A DNA stretch of 64,000 nt from Luzula sylvatica (lineage: Eukaryota; Streptophyta; Magnoliopsida; Poales; Juncaceae): NCBI GenBank assembly GCA_946800325.1, contig OX326959.1:7212501-7276500 (forward strand). Direction: 5' to 3'. Positions 10,666-21,251 of the stretch are shown piece after piece. The position numbers were made by a program, and so were the translations under genes. The notes under the pieces were generated by a model. The model had not been told where the DNA came from. It made no database searches and saw only the letters and a program-made list of their open reading frames with translations. Every line of letters starts with the position of its first letter. The stretch's first letter is position 1.

Positions 10666-13119
10666 GTGGCATGGATGTGCTTTTTTTAAAAAAAAATTTA
10701 TTTACTGTTTTTTGGGAATTTTTGTGAATTAATTGTTTTTTTTATTTTTTTTCCTATTTGATTTCAATTTTTACCTCCACTGTTTTATCTTAATTTCTGA
10801 CATAATTTTTTTTTTTACTTTTTTTTTATTAAATATTTTTCAGGGTTTTTCAAATATTTTAGGGTTTCTTGTGTTCATGTGTTTTTTCAAGCAATTTTTT
10901 TTAAATGAATTTTTTTTTGAAGGAAATTTTTCCAGTACAATACATCTTGCTCCTTGGAGCCTAAGCCGATTCGTACTAAAAAAACCCCGTGCCACACGCA
11001 TGCTTCATTGAAAATAACCTTGAAGGCCTCCCAATAGTCATAAACAACATAAATGAAAATGAACATATATTCAAAATTGGTCCTGATAACTATCGTCGTA
11101 GTGTAAATTTAGCTACACATGTTATAATCAAAGTATTCGATTGTACTCCGTAAATACTGCCAGTATTATATCTCAATCTCCTATAACTATGAGAAATAAC
11201 AATGATCAAGTAAAAGTAAGGGAACGCATGCAACTAAACAACAAATAGGAAAAAAGGCTTGCAACTAAACAACAAATAGGAAAAAAGTTATTCATTCATC
11301 ATTTTACCACTTTTACTTACTACCAAGACAATAACTGTAAAAATTAAAATTACATATTTCTATCTCATATCTTGTCCACATTATTAAATTAAATGAAATA
11401 CACAACTGAATTATTTTTGTTAAGTGCATTAAAATTATCATTAATAATTTTACAAAATTAAAAAATCTTTGGCCATATCGTTATGGGAAAAGAAAAATTG
11501 TTTCAATTATTATCTAATTATTTGTCCATATAGATAATGCAAATAAATTGTTCATAAAATAAATTTTATATGATTTATTTCAAAATTTAAATCTATTCTC
11601 TTTGGTGATTCAAATCATGGTTTGCATTATAAATTTGTTAATACTATTTTGTACGGGATTAATAAATAGCCCTAATATTTAAATATTCCATTATTTGTAT
11701 GGGATTAATAAATTATAAATGGCATTAATATTGAAATACAAATATACTATGTGTACATTTTTATGATTGTAATGACAATGTTTTTATGATGCTTCTATAC
11801 AATATAAATTTATTTATTTAAAAATATTGTATTAAAAAGCCTTTCTAATGTAAGAATACAAATATACTTGGTTTACATTTTTATTTAACACAAAAAATAA
11901 AAAATATATTATTATATCCGCAGCGAAGCACGGGTATTTTACTAGTTAATAATCAATTAGTGTAACTCGTAAGAGCATTTCATGTGCTAACACAACTGAA
12001 AAAATCTTTTATGTCCTCCGCATATATTTTTTTATTTAATTTTTTTTGTTTTATACATTAAAAAAAAAATCTGATCGGACCGGCCGATTCACTCGATAAA
12101 ATCGGACGCGACTTAAAAAAAGGATTCGCTTTATCATTGGATCAGAAATGAAATGCACAAAAACCGACCAAACACACCTGAACCGGATGGTTTAACATAA
12201 AAAAATCGGACCAGGCCTAACCCAGAAAATCGGCCGGATATTTTCTTCTTGTATTTTTTTTCCAATGAAAGATCTTGAGGATTTTAGCTATTTTTTCCCA
12301 GATCCTTTTCCCGATTTCAACAAGATTTTCTTGTTTTCAGGATTTAATTTCATGATTTGTATCTCACTCGATATGTGGATAATTTTTTCCTCTCGCAGTT
12401 TTAATCTCTCAATAAATATGTATTTCTTTGCCAATTTTACACAGAGATGACAAACATTTCAAAAGTCTTAGTCCCATGAGTTGTCTCTCACAATTTGTCA
12501 TTAATATGTTGTTTTCTCTGTGCGATCTTTAGTTAACCTCTATTTTTCGATATGTGTAATATTTTGTTTGTTTGATCAATTCAACATTTCTTTGTGATTT
12601 GCTTTACTATTATGGATTTGCAAACAAGGAAAATTGTTACGATTGATAATTTGCAAAAAATAGAAATGTACCTGGTAAATAGGTACTACGTCAACGTGTG
12701 TCATTGTGAAACAGAATCAGGGAAGCACTTGATTGCTGGAGGGTGTGAAGAGGGGCATAGATCCTAGACGAGTTTATTGGACCTTCTTCAGAAGACGGGT
12801 ATACTAGAATCGTCCGAAGAAGTATTGGAAGCATGCTTTGTGAAGGATGAGAAAAAGGATTGTAGACAGATTGAGTCTTCTTTGTGTTTGGAAAGTTGTG
12901 AGAAAGGTGCTCGAGAGCCATCAAAGGCAAGAGAAAGGGAGTAAGCTGAGAAAATTAATGGTGAGTGGATTTTTGTTCGAGAGTAATGTCGAGATCTCAT
13001 AAAGCATCAGGAGAGATTCGCCTTGGCGGCAATGAAGATGAAAGGAGGGAAATTGGAAAACAGATCGAGGAAAGAGAAAATAGAGACCATGACGACAACA
13101 GAGAGCTCGAGGATTTGTA

Positions 13120-13315
13120 AGAAAATAGAGACCATGACGACAAACGATGTTGGCCCTATAATTTAGAACATAAAATATTACTCAATTATGAACATTTATT
13201 TTGTAAAATCAAACCCAAAAATGTGAAAAATATGACATAAGCATCCACTCCTATCGACTATGTCATTCGCTTTTTCTATTATCGGAGCAAACGATGTTGG
13301 CCCTATAATTTACCG
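13120..13315. repeat. Two short direct duplications at the inner edge of the left arm
   Basis: A block beginning AGAAAATAGAGACCATGACG occurs at about 13073 and again at about 13122. A block CGATGTTGGCCCTATAATTT occurs at about 13145 and 13292. The second lies inside the RGLG fragment, so a piece of the gene has been copied to the arm boundary. Confidence 0.8.
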
Positions 13316-13890
13316 GATAATCTAACTCGTGATACGGTTCGTCTGTATTGTGTTAAGACTTCTGTTAACCCATAGCACGGTCTTCCATCTGGACATAAAC
13401 TGCATACACTTTTATCATGTGTATTTACTGAAAATCATCCATACACAATAAAGGTGTAAAAATGCAAAGTGGAACTAGCATTGTAAATGAGTAGATAATC
13501 TTCATCATACTTGGACAAAGTTTGGCCGATTAGAGTTATTGCTTGTTCGTATGGATTTTGAGTACCGCTAATGTGATGTACTTTTTGGCCGTAGACCGAA
13601 TATTTTCCTGCTCATGAAGAACCATAAATTGATGTACATTACATAAAAGAAAAAATAATAATTACAATCAAATCGATATTGCCATAATCATGTATTTTGG
13701 CTTGATTTGGGGTTTAATTGCATCATTTCACATACTAAACAGAATGATAATCGAGATTGCCAGATATCTATATTGAAGAATAATAGCGGTATGAAATATA
13801 AAAACCTGTCCTTTTGGTGAAATCGATTCCAATGATGAGATTTGATGAGATTTGCTTAAAAAATTCACTATCCATCATTCGAAGAACACG
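13236..13890 (-). pseudogene. Fragment of an RGLG/copine-type E3 ubiquitin ligase gene
   Basis: Read downward from 13890, one exon piece gives SSNLIIGIDFTKRTG. After an intron-like gap, a second gives HHISGTQNPYEQAITLIGQT, then CPDGRPCYGLTEVLTQYRR, RVRLSG and GPTSFAPIIEKANDIVDRSG. These follow the order of the copine (von Willebrand A-like) domain of plant RGLG ligases. It is broken: a TGA near 13430, a degraded centre where the FGFGD motif should be, and an 11-base GTAAATTATAG between RLSG and GPTSF. The C-terminal RING part is absent. It sits between the inverted arms of the element and is best explained as captured and decayed host sequence. Confidence 0.82.
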
Positions 13891-14269
13891 AACTAGAGGT
13901 TCGGTTATTTTAACAAAAGATCGCATAATCTTTCCAAAATTACGGGTCTAGCACATGGAAGAAATAAAATTGACACTGAAAAATTATACATAATAGTAGT
14001 AAAGAAATTATTCATACGAAATTTAGAACCGAGAAAGAAATTCTTTAATAACAGTTGTGTGAACTTAGAGGTTAATAAAAGTGGTGACTTTTTCTTAAAA
14101 AAAGTTAAGAGTGGACTCTATGTCCCATTTCGAAACATAATTTTCATTTCACATTATAGAAATTTACATTTTTGAGTTATTTACATAATTTCCTATAAAT
14201 CTGGGTCATTTAATCACTTCTAAGTTCAATCTAATCACACAAAAGCCCAAGCAGAATAAAACTAACTAT

Positions 14270-15290
14270 CTATCTTTTTTTACAAAAGCTCAACCGTTAC
14301 TACTTCCATCTTCATCCTCGAGCTCTCGGCCGCCATCAGGGCCTCTCTCTTCTCTTTCCTCGATTTGTTTCCATTTTCTCTCCTTTCATCTTCATTGCCG
14401 CAATGGCAAATCTCTCATGATGCCTTATGAGATCTCGACATTACTCTCGTTACCTCGTATACAAGTTCAACTTGTCTTTAATTTTCTCAATTAATTACCT
14501 CACCCTCTTTCTTCTGCCCGTCAAGATTCTCGAGTACCTTTCTCTCCACATCGCAAACACAAAGAAGGTTGAAATTATTTTATAATCCTTCTTCTCACCC
14601 TTCACAAAGTATGCTTCCAACACTTCTTCGGACGACTTATTCAGCCTCACATTGACACATGTAGCACCTATTTACCAGGTACATTCCTCTTTTTTGCAAA
14701 TTGTTAATCTTTAAAAAATTTCCTTGTTTGCAAATCCATGAAAATTAACTGGAGATCACAAAGAAATGTTGAATTGATAAAACAAACAAAAATTACACAT
14801 ATTGATTACCGAAAAGTAGAGGTTAATTGAAGATCGCATAGAAAGAACAGCGTATTAATCACAAATTGTGAGAGACAACTCGTGACACTGAGATTTTTGA
14901 CAAATTTGTCATCTCTATGCAAAATTGGCTGAGAAATACCTATTTATTGAGAGATTAAAACCATGAGAGGAAAGAAATATTCACATATTGAGGAGGGTGA
15001 ATAATATTTTTTGTATTAACTGATAATTATGGTCTAATTAAAAAAAAAGGTCTAAATTAAATATGTGGAAATGTGAAGTAATTATCTATTAGAGGGGGAA
15101 ACAAAAGTCATATTTACAATATATTATGTATATCATAATGTGTAAGAAGTCTTTATGATAATAAAATAAAATATTACCTTGAGTATTTTGTGCTTTGAGG
15201 TTATTACCATATTTGGAGTTTCTGAATTAATAAAAACGAACATGAAGGGTTAAATAGGGAAAGAAAAATAGATTATTAATTAAAATAATT
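14270..15290. repeat. Right inverted arm of the RGLG-carrying element
   Basis: Its reverse complement matches 7630-7976 followed by 12366-13115. It includes a gene-like region with the phrase GAGAGCTCGAGGAT at its inner edge. Because it is uninterrupted, it serves as the reference for where the left arm was opened. Confidence 0.8.
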
Positions 15291-15773
15291 ACATTATTCA
15301 TGAATCTTATTTATAATTATATTTAAAGAAATTAATGTGTGGCTTATCAGCAATTATTGCACGGCCAAAAAAGTAATTGAATTGCAAAGATAAATACAAA
15401 TAAACGGAAAGAAATAAACCAATATGACTCAACAATGCCAGATCAGGTCTGGTCCATTGAGATTGTTTTTTAAAATGTGAAACTTTGAAATGTTAACGTT
15501 TTAGATTTATATGAGGAACTAAGCAAAGATAATCTTCTCACTAATGAAATTATTAAAAAACTAGAGAATATTTTAAGACTAAAATACAAGGATTAATCAT
15601 ATTCATGGCTCAGTTATCCGAGGACAAAAGCTCAAGCCTAATAACAAAAATAGAAATTATTCTCAAACCTTCACTTCCCAATCTCTAAAACCCATGAGGC
15701 CCAGAAAGAATAAATAGGAAAGGCCAAGTTTGAACTTGGGACTATTTTTCAGAATTGGACCCAAGTAAAATTA

Positions 15774-16019
15774 AGAGAAAAATTTACTTTTGTCTTCTGA
15801 ACTTTTCAAAAAAAGACAATTTGCCCCTCATATTAAAATCGGCCTCTTTTTACCTCCCAAACTTTCACAGGGACCGATTTTAGTATGGGGGAAAAAATAT
15901 CAGAGGGGGTACGATGCACGATTTTTGAAATTTTGGGGGGTAAAAAGGGGCCGATTTTAGTATGGGAGGCAAATTGTCCTTTTTTTAAAAGTTCAGGGAG
16001 CAAAAGTAGACTTTTCTCT
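15774..16019. mobile_element. MITE with 88-bp inverted ends
   Basis: The ends AGAGAAAAATTTACTTTTG and its near complement (CAAAAGTAGACTTTTCTCT) continue as an inverted repeat of about 88 bases, rich in the phrase GGGAGGCAAATTGTCC. The 7-bp sequence AAAATTA flanks both sides (15767-15773 and 16020-16026) and is the likely target duplication. No coding content. Confidence 0.85.
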
Positions 16020-16089
16020 AAAATTAACTGGCTGTTAACTTGCTAAAAACTCTAACTTTATCAGAAAATCAAAAAAATTAAAGATTTTG

Positions 16090-16885
16090 ATTAAAAAAAA
16101 AATGTGTCTTAGTATAGTTTGGTATCAATCAAAAGCGGTACATTAAACAAAAATGTCGTTGTCACTACTCGCACTTTCTAGCCACCGCCGTTGGCCTTAG
16201 TTTCAAGCATGTACGAGATTTGTCGTTCATTACGTCCTAGATCAGATGGTAAATAATCCCAACGATACTGCTCGAGCTTCGTCATTCGTGGCTTCCTAGA
16301 CCAGTTCGAGCTCCGTCATATCCTTCGACCGATCAAGCTTCGTCGTTCGTGGTGCCATTGACTAGATCGAGTTTCATCACATCCCTCGACCAATCGAGTT
16401 CGCGACATCCTAAGTCAGATCGACCTTCGTCATATCCCTTGTTCGAGGGACGCTCGATCTGATCTAGGATGCCACGGACTCGATTGATCGAGCGAAACAA
16501 TGAAGTTCGATCTGATCTAGGATGCTTCAAGCTCGATTGGTCTAGGAATACGGTGAAGCTCTATATAGTCTCGGACACGACGGTCAGTGAAGATCGGTTG
16601 GTCGAGGGATACGGCGGAATTTTATCTGGTTTAGGACGCCACGAATAACGAAGGTCGAGGAACGTAATTAGGATTAAATACCATCTGATCTAGTACACCA
16701 TGAACGACAAAGTTGATCATGCCTGAATCTACGAGCAACGACGGTGGCCGAAACTGCGAGAAGTGACAATGACAATGAACCATAATTATTTTTTATATAT
16801 TTCATTATTGTTTGTTTTCATTTCTGTTTAACGCACCGGTTTTGATCGGTATCAAGCTATATTAAGCCTCGATTTTTATTAAAAG
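16090..16885. mobile_element. Fold-back element with GC-richer minisatellite core
   Basis: The left end (GTCTTAGTATAGTTTGGTAT...) pairs with the right end read in reverse (GGCTTAATATAGCTTGATAC...), and the pairing continues inward through GCCACCG(C/T)CGTTG to the phrase CTAGATCAGATGGTA. The centre repeats units such as CGAGCTTCGTC and CGATCTGATCTAGGATG in both orientations. No gene. I could not fix a target duplication. Confidence 0.72.
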
Positions 16886-16889
16886 CTTT

Positions 16890-17212
16890 AATTTTGTTGA
16901 ATTCACTATCGGTTCAGAGTTTTCGGCACACCTTGAGTTTTTTGCACAATCTCAATAAAATCTTGCAAAGAGTTCATTTAAATTCAATGTTTGTTTTGCA
17001 ACAAAAAAAATTTGTATTTGATTAGTTTCTAACTTCAAGGTCTCTTCGTAATATTCAATATTCAACAAAAACCTCCGAAAATATCAGGACGGTCCAAAAA
17101 TAGTCGAAATTCAAACTTGGCCTTTTTGTTTTTTTTTCTTCTTTATGGACCCATGTGTTTTAAGGGACATCCAAGGTTTGAGAATAGTTTCTATTTCTTT
17201 AGGCCGAGTTTT
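16890..17212. other. Spacer, nothing seen
   Basis: AT-rich sequence between the fold-back element and the LINE with no gene or repeat that I can identify. Confidence 0.5.
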
Positions 17213-17227
17213 TGTGCTCGGATAATT
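17213..17227. repeat. Target duplication of the LINE, left copy
   Basis: TGTGCTCGGATAATT, repeated exactly at 23439-23453 on the other side of the LINE. Confidence 0.95.
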
Positions 17228-17367
17228 TTTTTTGAAATTAAGGATAGCGAATAGCTATACCTTAGGATTTATATATATTAATAATAAAATCGATCAGTTA
17301 CAGTTTAACATAGTATTACAACATAAAGGAAGCCCTAAGCTAACTACATCTTTGTGAGAAGCTCCCT

Positions 17368-20121
17368 CTAATTATGAAATTTGTTCCACGTGATGGCGTC
17401 TTCGACGGCTACTGCCGCTATCCGTCTAGGCACTGTCGCCGTGTTTTGGAAGATCCTCATGTTTCTTTCCTTCCAAGTCGCCCACATTACCGCCATCCAT
17501 AAGGTGTTCCACGAACCTCTAAGCTCCTTCTTTACCTTTGTTTGGTGTTCTTCCCATTCGTCGAACATGGTAGTACGTGAAGTGTTCGGATATCCGCTAC
17601 CCGTTCTGGCATTAATCAGCCTCCATGTTGCCCGTATGTAAGGACATTCAAGAAAGAGATGATCCCTAGTTTCAAAATCTCTATCACATAGAATACACTT
17701 ATCGTAGTGGTCCCACCCTTTTACTCGTAAAATCTCGGCCGTATTCAACTTGTTGTGTGATGCCACCCAGATAAAGAAGCGTACTTTTAGCGGCGCTTTT
17801 GTTGCCCAGATCATATTGTGCCATTTGCTTAGGACTCCCGGATCCCGCAGGAAGCGGTATGCGGATTTTGCCGAGAATTGTTTGGAGGCTTCCCATTTCC
17901 AGATTATTCGAGTTGTTTGTTGGTCGTTATCCGTTGAGAAACGATACGTCTCTCTTAATTTTTGTAAATCCTTAAGGAAATAGCTTTTCCGCGTAATCGG
18001 TATTTCGAACAGCTCGGACGTGTTTTGAATCCCGTAAATCGTTTGTGCATATCTCGTCCAAAGATTTTCCGGTTCTTTGTCTATTTTCCAAAGAAACTTT
18101 AGGAGTAGGGAGTCGTTCATTTCCGCCATGTGTCTCACTCCTAGGCCACCATTGGTTTTGGGTAAGCAGATAGTTTCCCAATTTACTAAATTCTTCCCAT
18201 TCTTGTTCTTTTCTTCTCCCGTCCAAAGGAAGGCTTTCATAATTTTGTCTATTTCTTTAGTTGCCCACACCGGCATCTTCAAGGCTTGCAACATATAGAT
18301 CGGGATGGCATTTAAGGTTGCCTTTATTAAGGTTATCCTCCCTCCCGTCGTCAGAAATCTTCCCTTCCAACCCGCAACCTTATTTCGTATTTTATCTATA
18401 ATGGGTAGATACGTTATTTTCTTCGGCCTTCTTACAGATAGAGGCAATCCTAGGTAGGTTATGGGAAACTCTTTCATCTCCCAATTCGTGATATTATGAA
18501 TTGTAGCATGGTGCCTTGCAGGCACAGCTATAGGAGTGAAGGTTGTCTTTTGGGTATTTATGTGGAGACCCGAAATTTCTGTAAAGGCCTCAAGTGCCAG
18601 TTTGACTATATACATGTTTGCGGGCCTTGCCTCAACAAATGAAAGCGTGTCGTCCGCATATTGTAGTGTCGGGATTTTTGTCGGCATGGACGCAACTACC
18701 AGTGGCGATATTGCTCTTATAATGTCTTGGAGATAGTCGGCTACTAAATCGAATAGTAGCGGGGATAACGGATCGCCTTGTCTAAGGCCTTTTTTGTGTC
18801 CGAAATAGTCTGATATTTGTCCATTTACTTTGATTGCCGACGAGGATGAGGAGATAATCTGATGTATCCATCTCGTCCATCTCAGCGGAAAGCCCTTTGC
18901 CTCAAGCAGCTTTATTAAAAAGGACCATGATACGTTATCAAAAGCCTTTTTGAAGTCGATCTTCAGAATTACGGTTGGTATTTTTTCTTTGTGGTAGTAG
19001 TTGACCAATTCTCTAGCCGTTGCATATGAGTCCACAATTGATCTATTTTTGATGAAAGCGGATTGGTGTATGTTTATGAGGTCCGGAAGGATTGGTTGTA
19101 GTCTTTGCGCCAATAGTTTTGTAATTATTTTTGGTATTATAGATATAACACTAATCGGTCTAAAATCGTCAATGCTTGTAGCGCCTTGGTTCTTTGGTAT
19201 TAGTGTTATTGTTGCTTTGTTTAGAATATGGAGTTCCAAATTGTTTTGGTGGAAATCGTGAATTATCTGGAGGATATCTTCTTTCATTATGTTCCATCTT
19301 GTTTGTACATATTCGATGGACATTCCATCCGGGCCGGCCGACTTACCGCATTTAATTTTCTTAATAGTTGAGGCGATCTCTTCTTCCGAGAATGGTTTTA
19401 CTAAGTCTGCCCAAGGTATGCTTGTGTTAGAGATTGAAACTGTACCCCCCGATTCCCAAACGTGAGGGCCTCCAATAGTGCCCAGAATGTTTCTAAAATA
19501 GGCGAGAAAAGTTTGTAAAATTTCCTTTTCATTTGTTATCTCGTTGTCATTATGAACTAATTTTGAGACTTTGTTGTGGATTCTTTTAGAGGAAGCCGTC
19601 GCATGAAAATATGCAGTGTTTCTATCGCCGAGCTTAAGCCAAATTACGGACGATCTTTGTTGCCATTTAATTTCCTCCCGGGTGGCTATCTCGTGGGCCT
19701 TTTCCTTTAAATCTATTCTAGTTTTTATTTCTAGTGTGGTTAAGGGTCTGCCTTCCTCCATCCAGTCAAGGATATCAATGCAACTTGTTATTTGAGTTTT
19801 TTCTCTTTTCTCCTCCTCGGTTCTTTGTTTGTTGAATCTATTTAAAGCTGCCCAAGTTTTATTTGTTTTATAGATGAAGTTTTTAGCTTTGTTATTGTGT
19901 AGTTTCGAGGTGCCCCAATTTTGTTCGAAGATTTGTTTGTTATGATCCCCTCTTAACCATGTCCTTTCAAACATTTTGACCCTTTTGTCATTAGGTGTAT
20001 TTTGTTTCGAAAATGTTAATTTGAGTGGATTGTGATCTGATGTCAGAAGTGTAAGGGGTTTAAGATTTGGTGTGACGTTAAACAAGAGATAGTGATGTGA
20101 GAAAAGAGCTCGATCTAGCAT
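17368..20121 (-). CDS. LINE ORF2, reverse transcriptase part
   Basis: 917 codons. The first 35 residues finish the endonuclease domain (LDRALFSHHY, then TSDHNP). A linker (about 40-300) contains the conserved GKSAGPDGMSIEY. Reverse transcriptase spans about 300-600, with FRPISVISIIPKI, LKIDFKKAFD, GLRQGDPLSP and the catalytic YADD at 488-491. After it come the GGLGVRHM segment and a zf-RVT zinc finger near 820-850 (CILCDRDFETRDHLFLECP). The protein copies the element RNA at the nicked target. Its true start is upstream: the endonuclease N-terminus is in another frame (20078-20716), and one indel near 20165 separates them. Confidence 0.93.
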   Translation of the reverse strand: MLDRALFSHHYLLFNVTPNLKPLTLLTSDHNPLKLTFSKQNTPNDKRVKMFERTWLRGDHNKQIFEQNWGTSKLHNNKAKNFIYKTNKTWAALNRFNKQRTEEEKREKTQITSCIDILDWMEEGRPLTTLEIKTRIDLKEKAHEIATREEIKWQQRSSVIWLKLGDRNTAYFHATASSKRIHNKVSKLVHNDNEITNEKEILQTFLAYFRNILGTIGGPHVWESGGTVSISNTSIPWADLVKPFSEEEIASTIKKIKCGKSAGPDGMSIEYVQTRWNIMKEDILQIIHDFHQNNLELHILNKATITLIPKNQGATSIDDFRPISVISIIPKIITKLLAQRLQPILPDLINIHQSAFIKNRSIVDSYATARELVNYYHKEKIPTVILKIDFKKAFDNVSWSFLIKLLEAKGFPLRWTRWIHQIISSSSSAIKVNGQISDYFGHKKGLRQGDPLSPLLFDLVADYLQDIIRAISPLVVASMPTKIPTLQYADDTLSFVEARPANMYIVKLALEAFTEISGLHINTQKTTFTPIAVPARHHATIHNITNWEMKEFPITYLGLPLSVRRPKKITYLPIIDKIRNKVAGWKGRFLTTGGRITLIKATLNAIPIYMLQALKMPVWATKEIDKIMKAFLWTGEEKNKNGKNLVNWETICLPKTNGGLGVRHMAEMNDSLLLKFLWKIDKEPENLWTRYAQTIYGIQNTSELFEIPITRKSYFLKDLQKLRETYRFSTDNDQQTTRIIWKWEASKQFSAKSAYRFLRDPGVLSKWHNMIWATKAPLKVRFFIWVASHNKLNTAEILRVKGWDHYDKCILCDRDFETRDHLFLECPYIRATWRLINARTGSGYPNTSRTTMFDEWEEHQTKVKKELRGSWNTLWMAVMWATWKERNMRIFQNTATVPRRIAAVAVEDAITWNKFHN

Positions 20122-20716
20122 TGAGAATGTAGGGGTTTGTCTTTTGTTTGTCCATGTGTATTTTTTTCCCCTCTAGTTGCACCTCTTCTAAATTTAGCTC
20201 GTTTATTATTTGGTTGAAGGCCATGATTTCTCTAATCGGATGGTTTGTTCCGGTTGATTCGTTTATGTTTCTTATCATGTTGAAATCCCCTACTAGGATC
20301 CATGGGATATTTGTTGTGTTTATGGTTTGTAATTCTTGCAAGAAGGCTTCCTTCTGTTGATTTTGTGTAGGGCCATAGATGTTTGAGATTAATACTATGA
20401 AACCATTATCTAAGGCTAGTGTAGTATTGAGAGAGTATTGTAGGGTTTTAGATTCTTTTAGAACGAAAGAATTGGACCAAGCCGTCATTAATCCCCCTTT
20501 AGAGTTTATTGCGTTTTTGAATTGTACATTTTTTATATTTGGAGGGACCACTTTTTTCATGTCAAAATAATTTGGTTGATCCCATTTTGTTTCCTGTAAG
20601 CAGATAATATGACAATTAGAGTCTCGGATTACATTCTTAACAATCTTACATTTGTCCGAATTACCAAGTCCCCGAACATTCCAACTTAAGATAGAGTGAT
20701 AGTTGTAACTTAACAT
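20078..20716 (-). CDS. LINE ORF2, endonuclease N-terminus (frameshifted)
   Basis: Starts MLSYNYHSILSWNVRGLGNS, the usual beginning of an apurinic-type endonuclease, with LQETKW (catalytic E), NIYGP and GDFNMIR following in order. The real protein should continue in the frame of 17368-20121: the phrase GKKYTWTNKRQTPTFSMLDR appears if one base is shifted at the GGGGAAAAAAA run near 20165-20176. The last 45 or so residues of this frame are therefore spurious. A homopolymer indel could be biological or an assembly error. Confidence 0.9.
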   Translation of the reverse strand: MLSYNYHSILSWNVRGLGNSDKCKIVKNVIRDSNCHIICLQETKWDQPNYFDMKKVVPPNIKNVQFKNAINSKGGLMTAWSNSFVLKESKTLQYSLNTTLALDNGFIVLISNIYGPTQNQQKEAFLQELQTINTTNIPWILVGDFNMIRNINESTGTNHPIREIMAFNQIINELNLEEVQLEGKKIHMDKQKTNPYILNARSSSFLTSLSLV

Positions 20717-20781
20717 AATAAACTATCAGATTACAAAAACGAGCTTATCCTGCTCCAAAATAAACCATGGTATGGCAGCCT

Positions 20782-21227
20782 CTATGGGCCGGTGTCGTCG
20801 CCATAATCGACCTGTTGCGATGTTTCGTCCTCGCAATCATATTGGCTCCTCCAATCCCCTTGTTGGATAGCTGTTTTGAAATTACACATATTAGATGAGG
20901 TCAGTGCCAGTGCATTAGGTATGTTTCTATTTAGAATACATGAGCCAAGTAATTTTTTTGATTTCTTTTTGCATTTAACTTTGTCCATTTCGTTTGACTT
21001 TTGCATCTTTTGGGTATTTTTGGGGTGTTTCAGTATTGATGATGTTTCAGTTTCACTCACTGGGAGCCCACATAATTGTCTAATTTTGGATATTTGATTA
21101 TTATCCAGAGGGGTTGGCTCTAGTGCTTCTATATTTAGCAATTTTATAATGTTGGCCCGGTTTTCTTTTAAATTTTGTTTTACACCTTTGTTTGAGCTTT
21201 TTTGTTGTCTGGGGTTTTTGCTTAATT
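20782..21227 (-). pseudogene. Probable lost C-terminus of LINE ORF1
   Basis: The frame from about 21290 downward reads PTQKKTIQIVELSEVEGP, meets one TAA near 21227, then stays open to 20782 (including IRQLCGLPVSETETSS and a KCKKKSKK stretch). It lies between ORF1 and ORF2 with composition like ORF1. I infer that it is the original ORF1 end, cut off by an indel near 21290 and the stop. Confidence 0.5.
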
Positions 21228-21251
21228 ATGGGCCCTCTACTTCAGATAGTT

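Larger units (their letters stand above)
8053..11945 (+). mobile_element. Non-autonomous Helitron
   Basis: The 3' end is characteristic: a GC-rich imperfect hairpin (CCGCAGCGAAGCACGG, 11918-11933), a short spacer and CTAG at 11942-11945 followed by T. The best 5' end is TCCTACTATAATATTTTAC at 8053, preceded by A and followed about 45 bases later by TTGCCACGTCAG, a common feature near Helitron starts. Insertion between A and T is as expected and leaves no target duplication. No Rep/helicase gene is present. Inside are an unrecognised gene-like piece (8324-8850), a T-rich stretch, a tandem repeat and a duplicated block (about 9619-9790 and 10672-10835). Confidence 0.7.
7630..15290. mobile_element. 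Long-inverted-repeat element carrying an RGLG gene fragment, split by a Helitron
   Basis: The right arm (about 14270-15290), read in reverse, matches two separate blocks on the left: about 7630-7976 and about 12366-13115. The blocks are continuous in the right arm, so the left arm has been opened, chiefly by the Helitron at 8053-11945. About 500 bases beside the Helitron (7977-8052 and 11946-12365) have no counterpart in the right arm. Between the arms is a broken fragment of a host ubiquitin ligase gene. This layout, long inverted ends around a captured gene piece, is that of a Pack-type Mutator element. I could not define exact ends or a target duplication. The arms are clearly diverged (about 80-85% by eye), so the element is old. 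Confidence 0.72.

Noticed and set aside
10488..11011. Phe/Ile-rich open frames
   Set aside because: Products of the T-rich minisatellite inside the Helitron.
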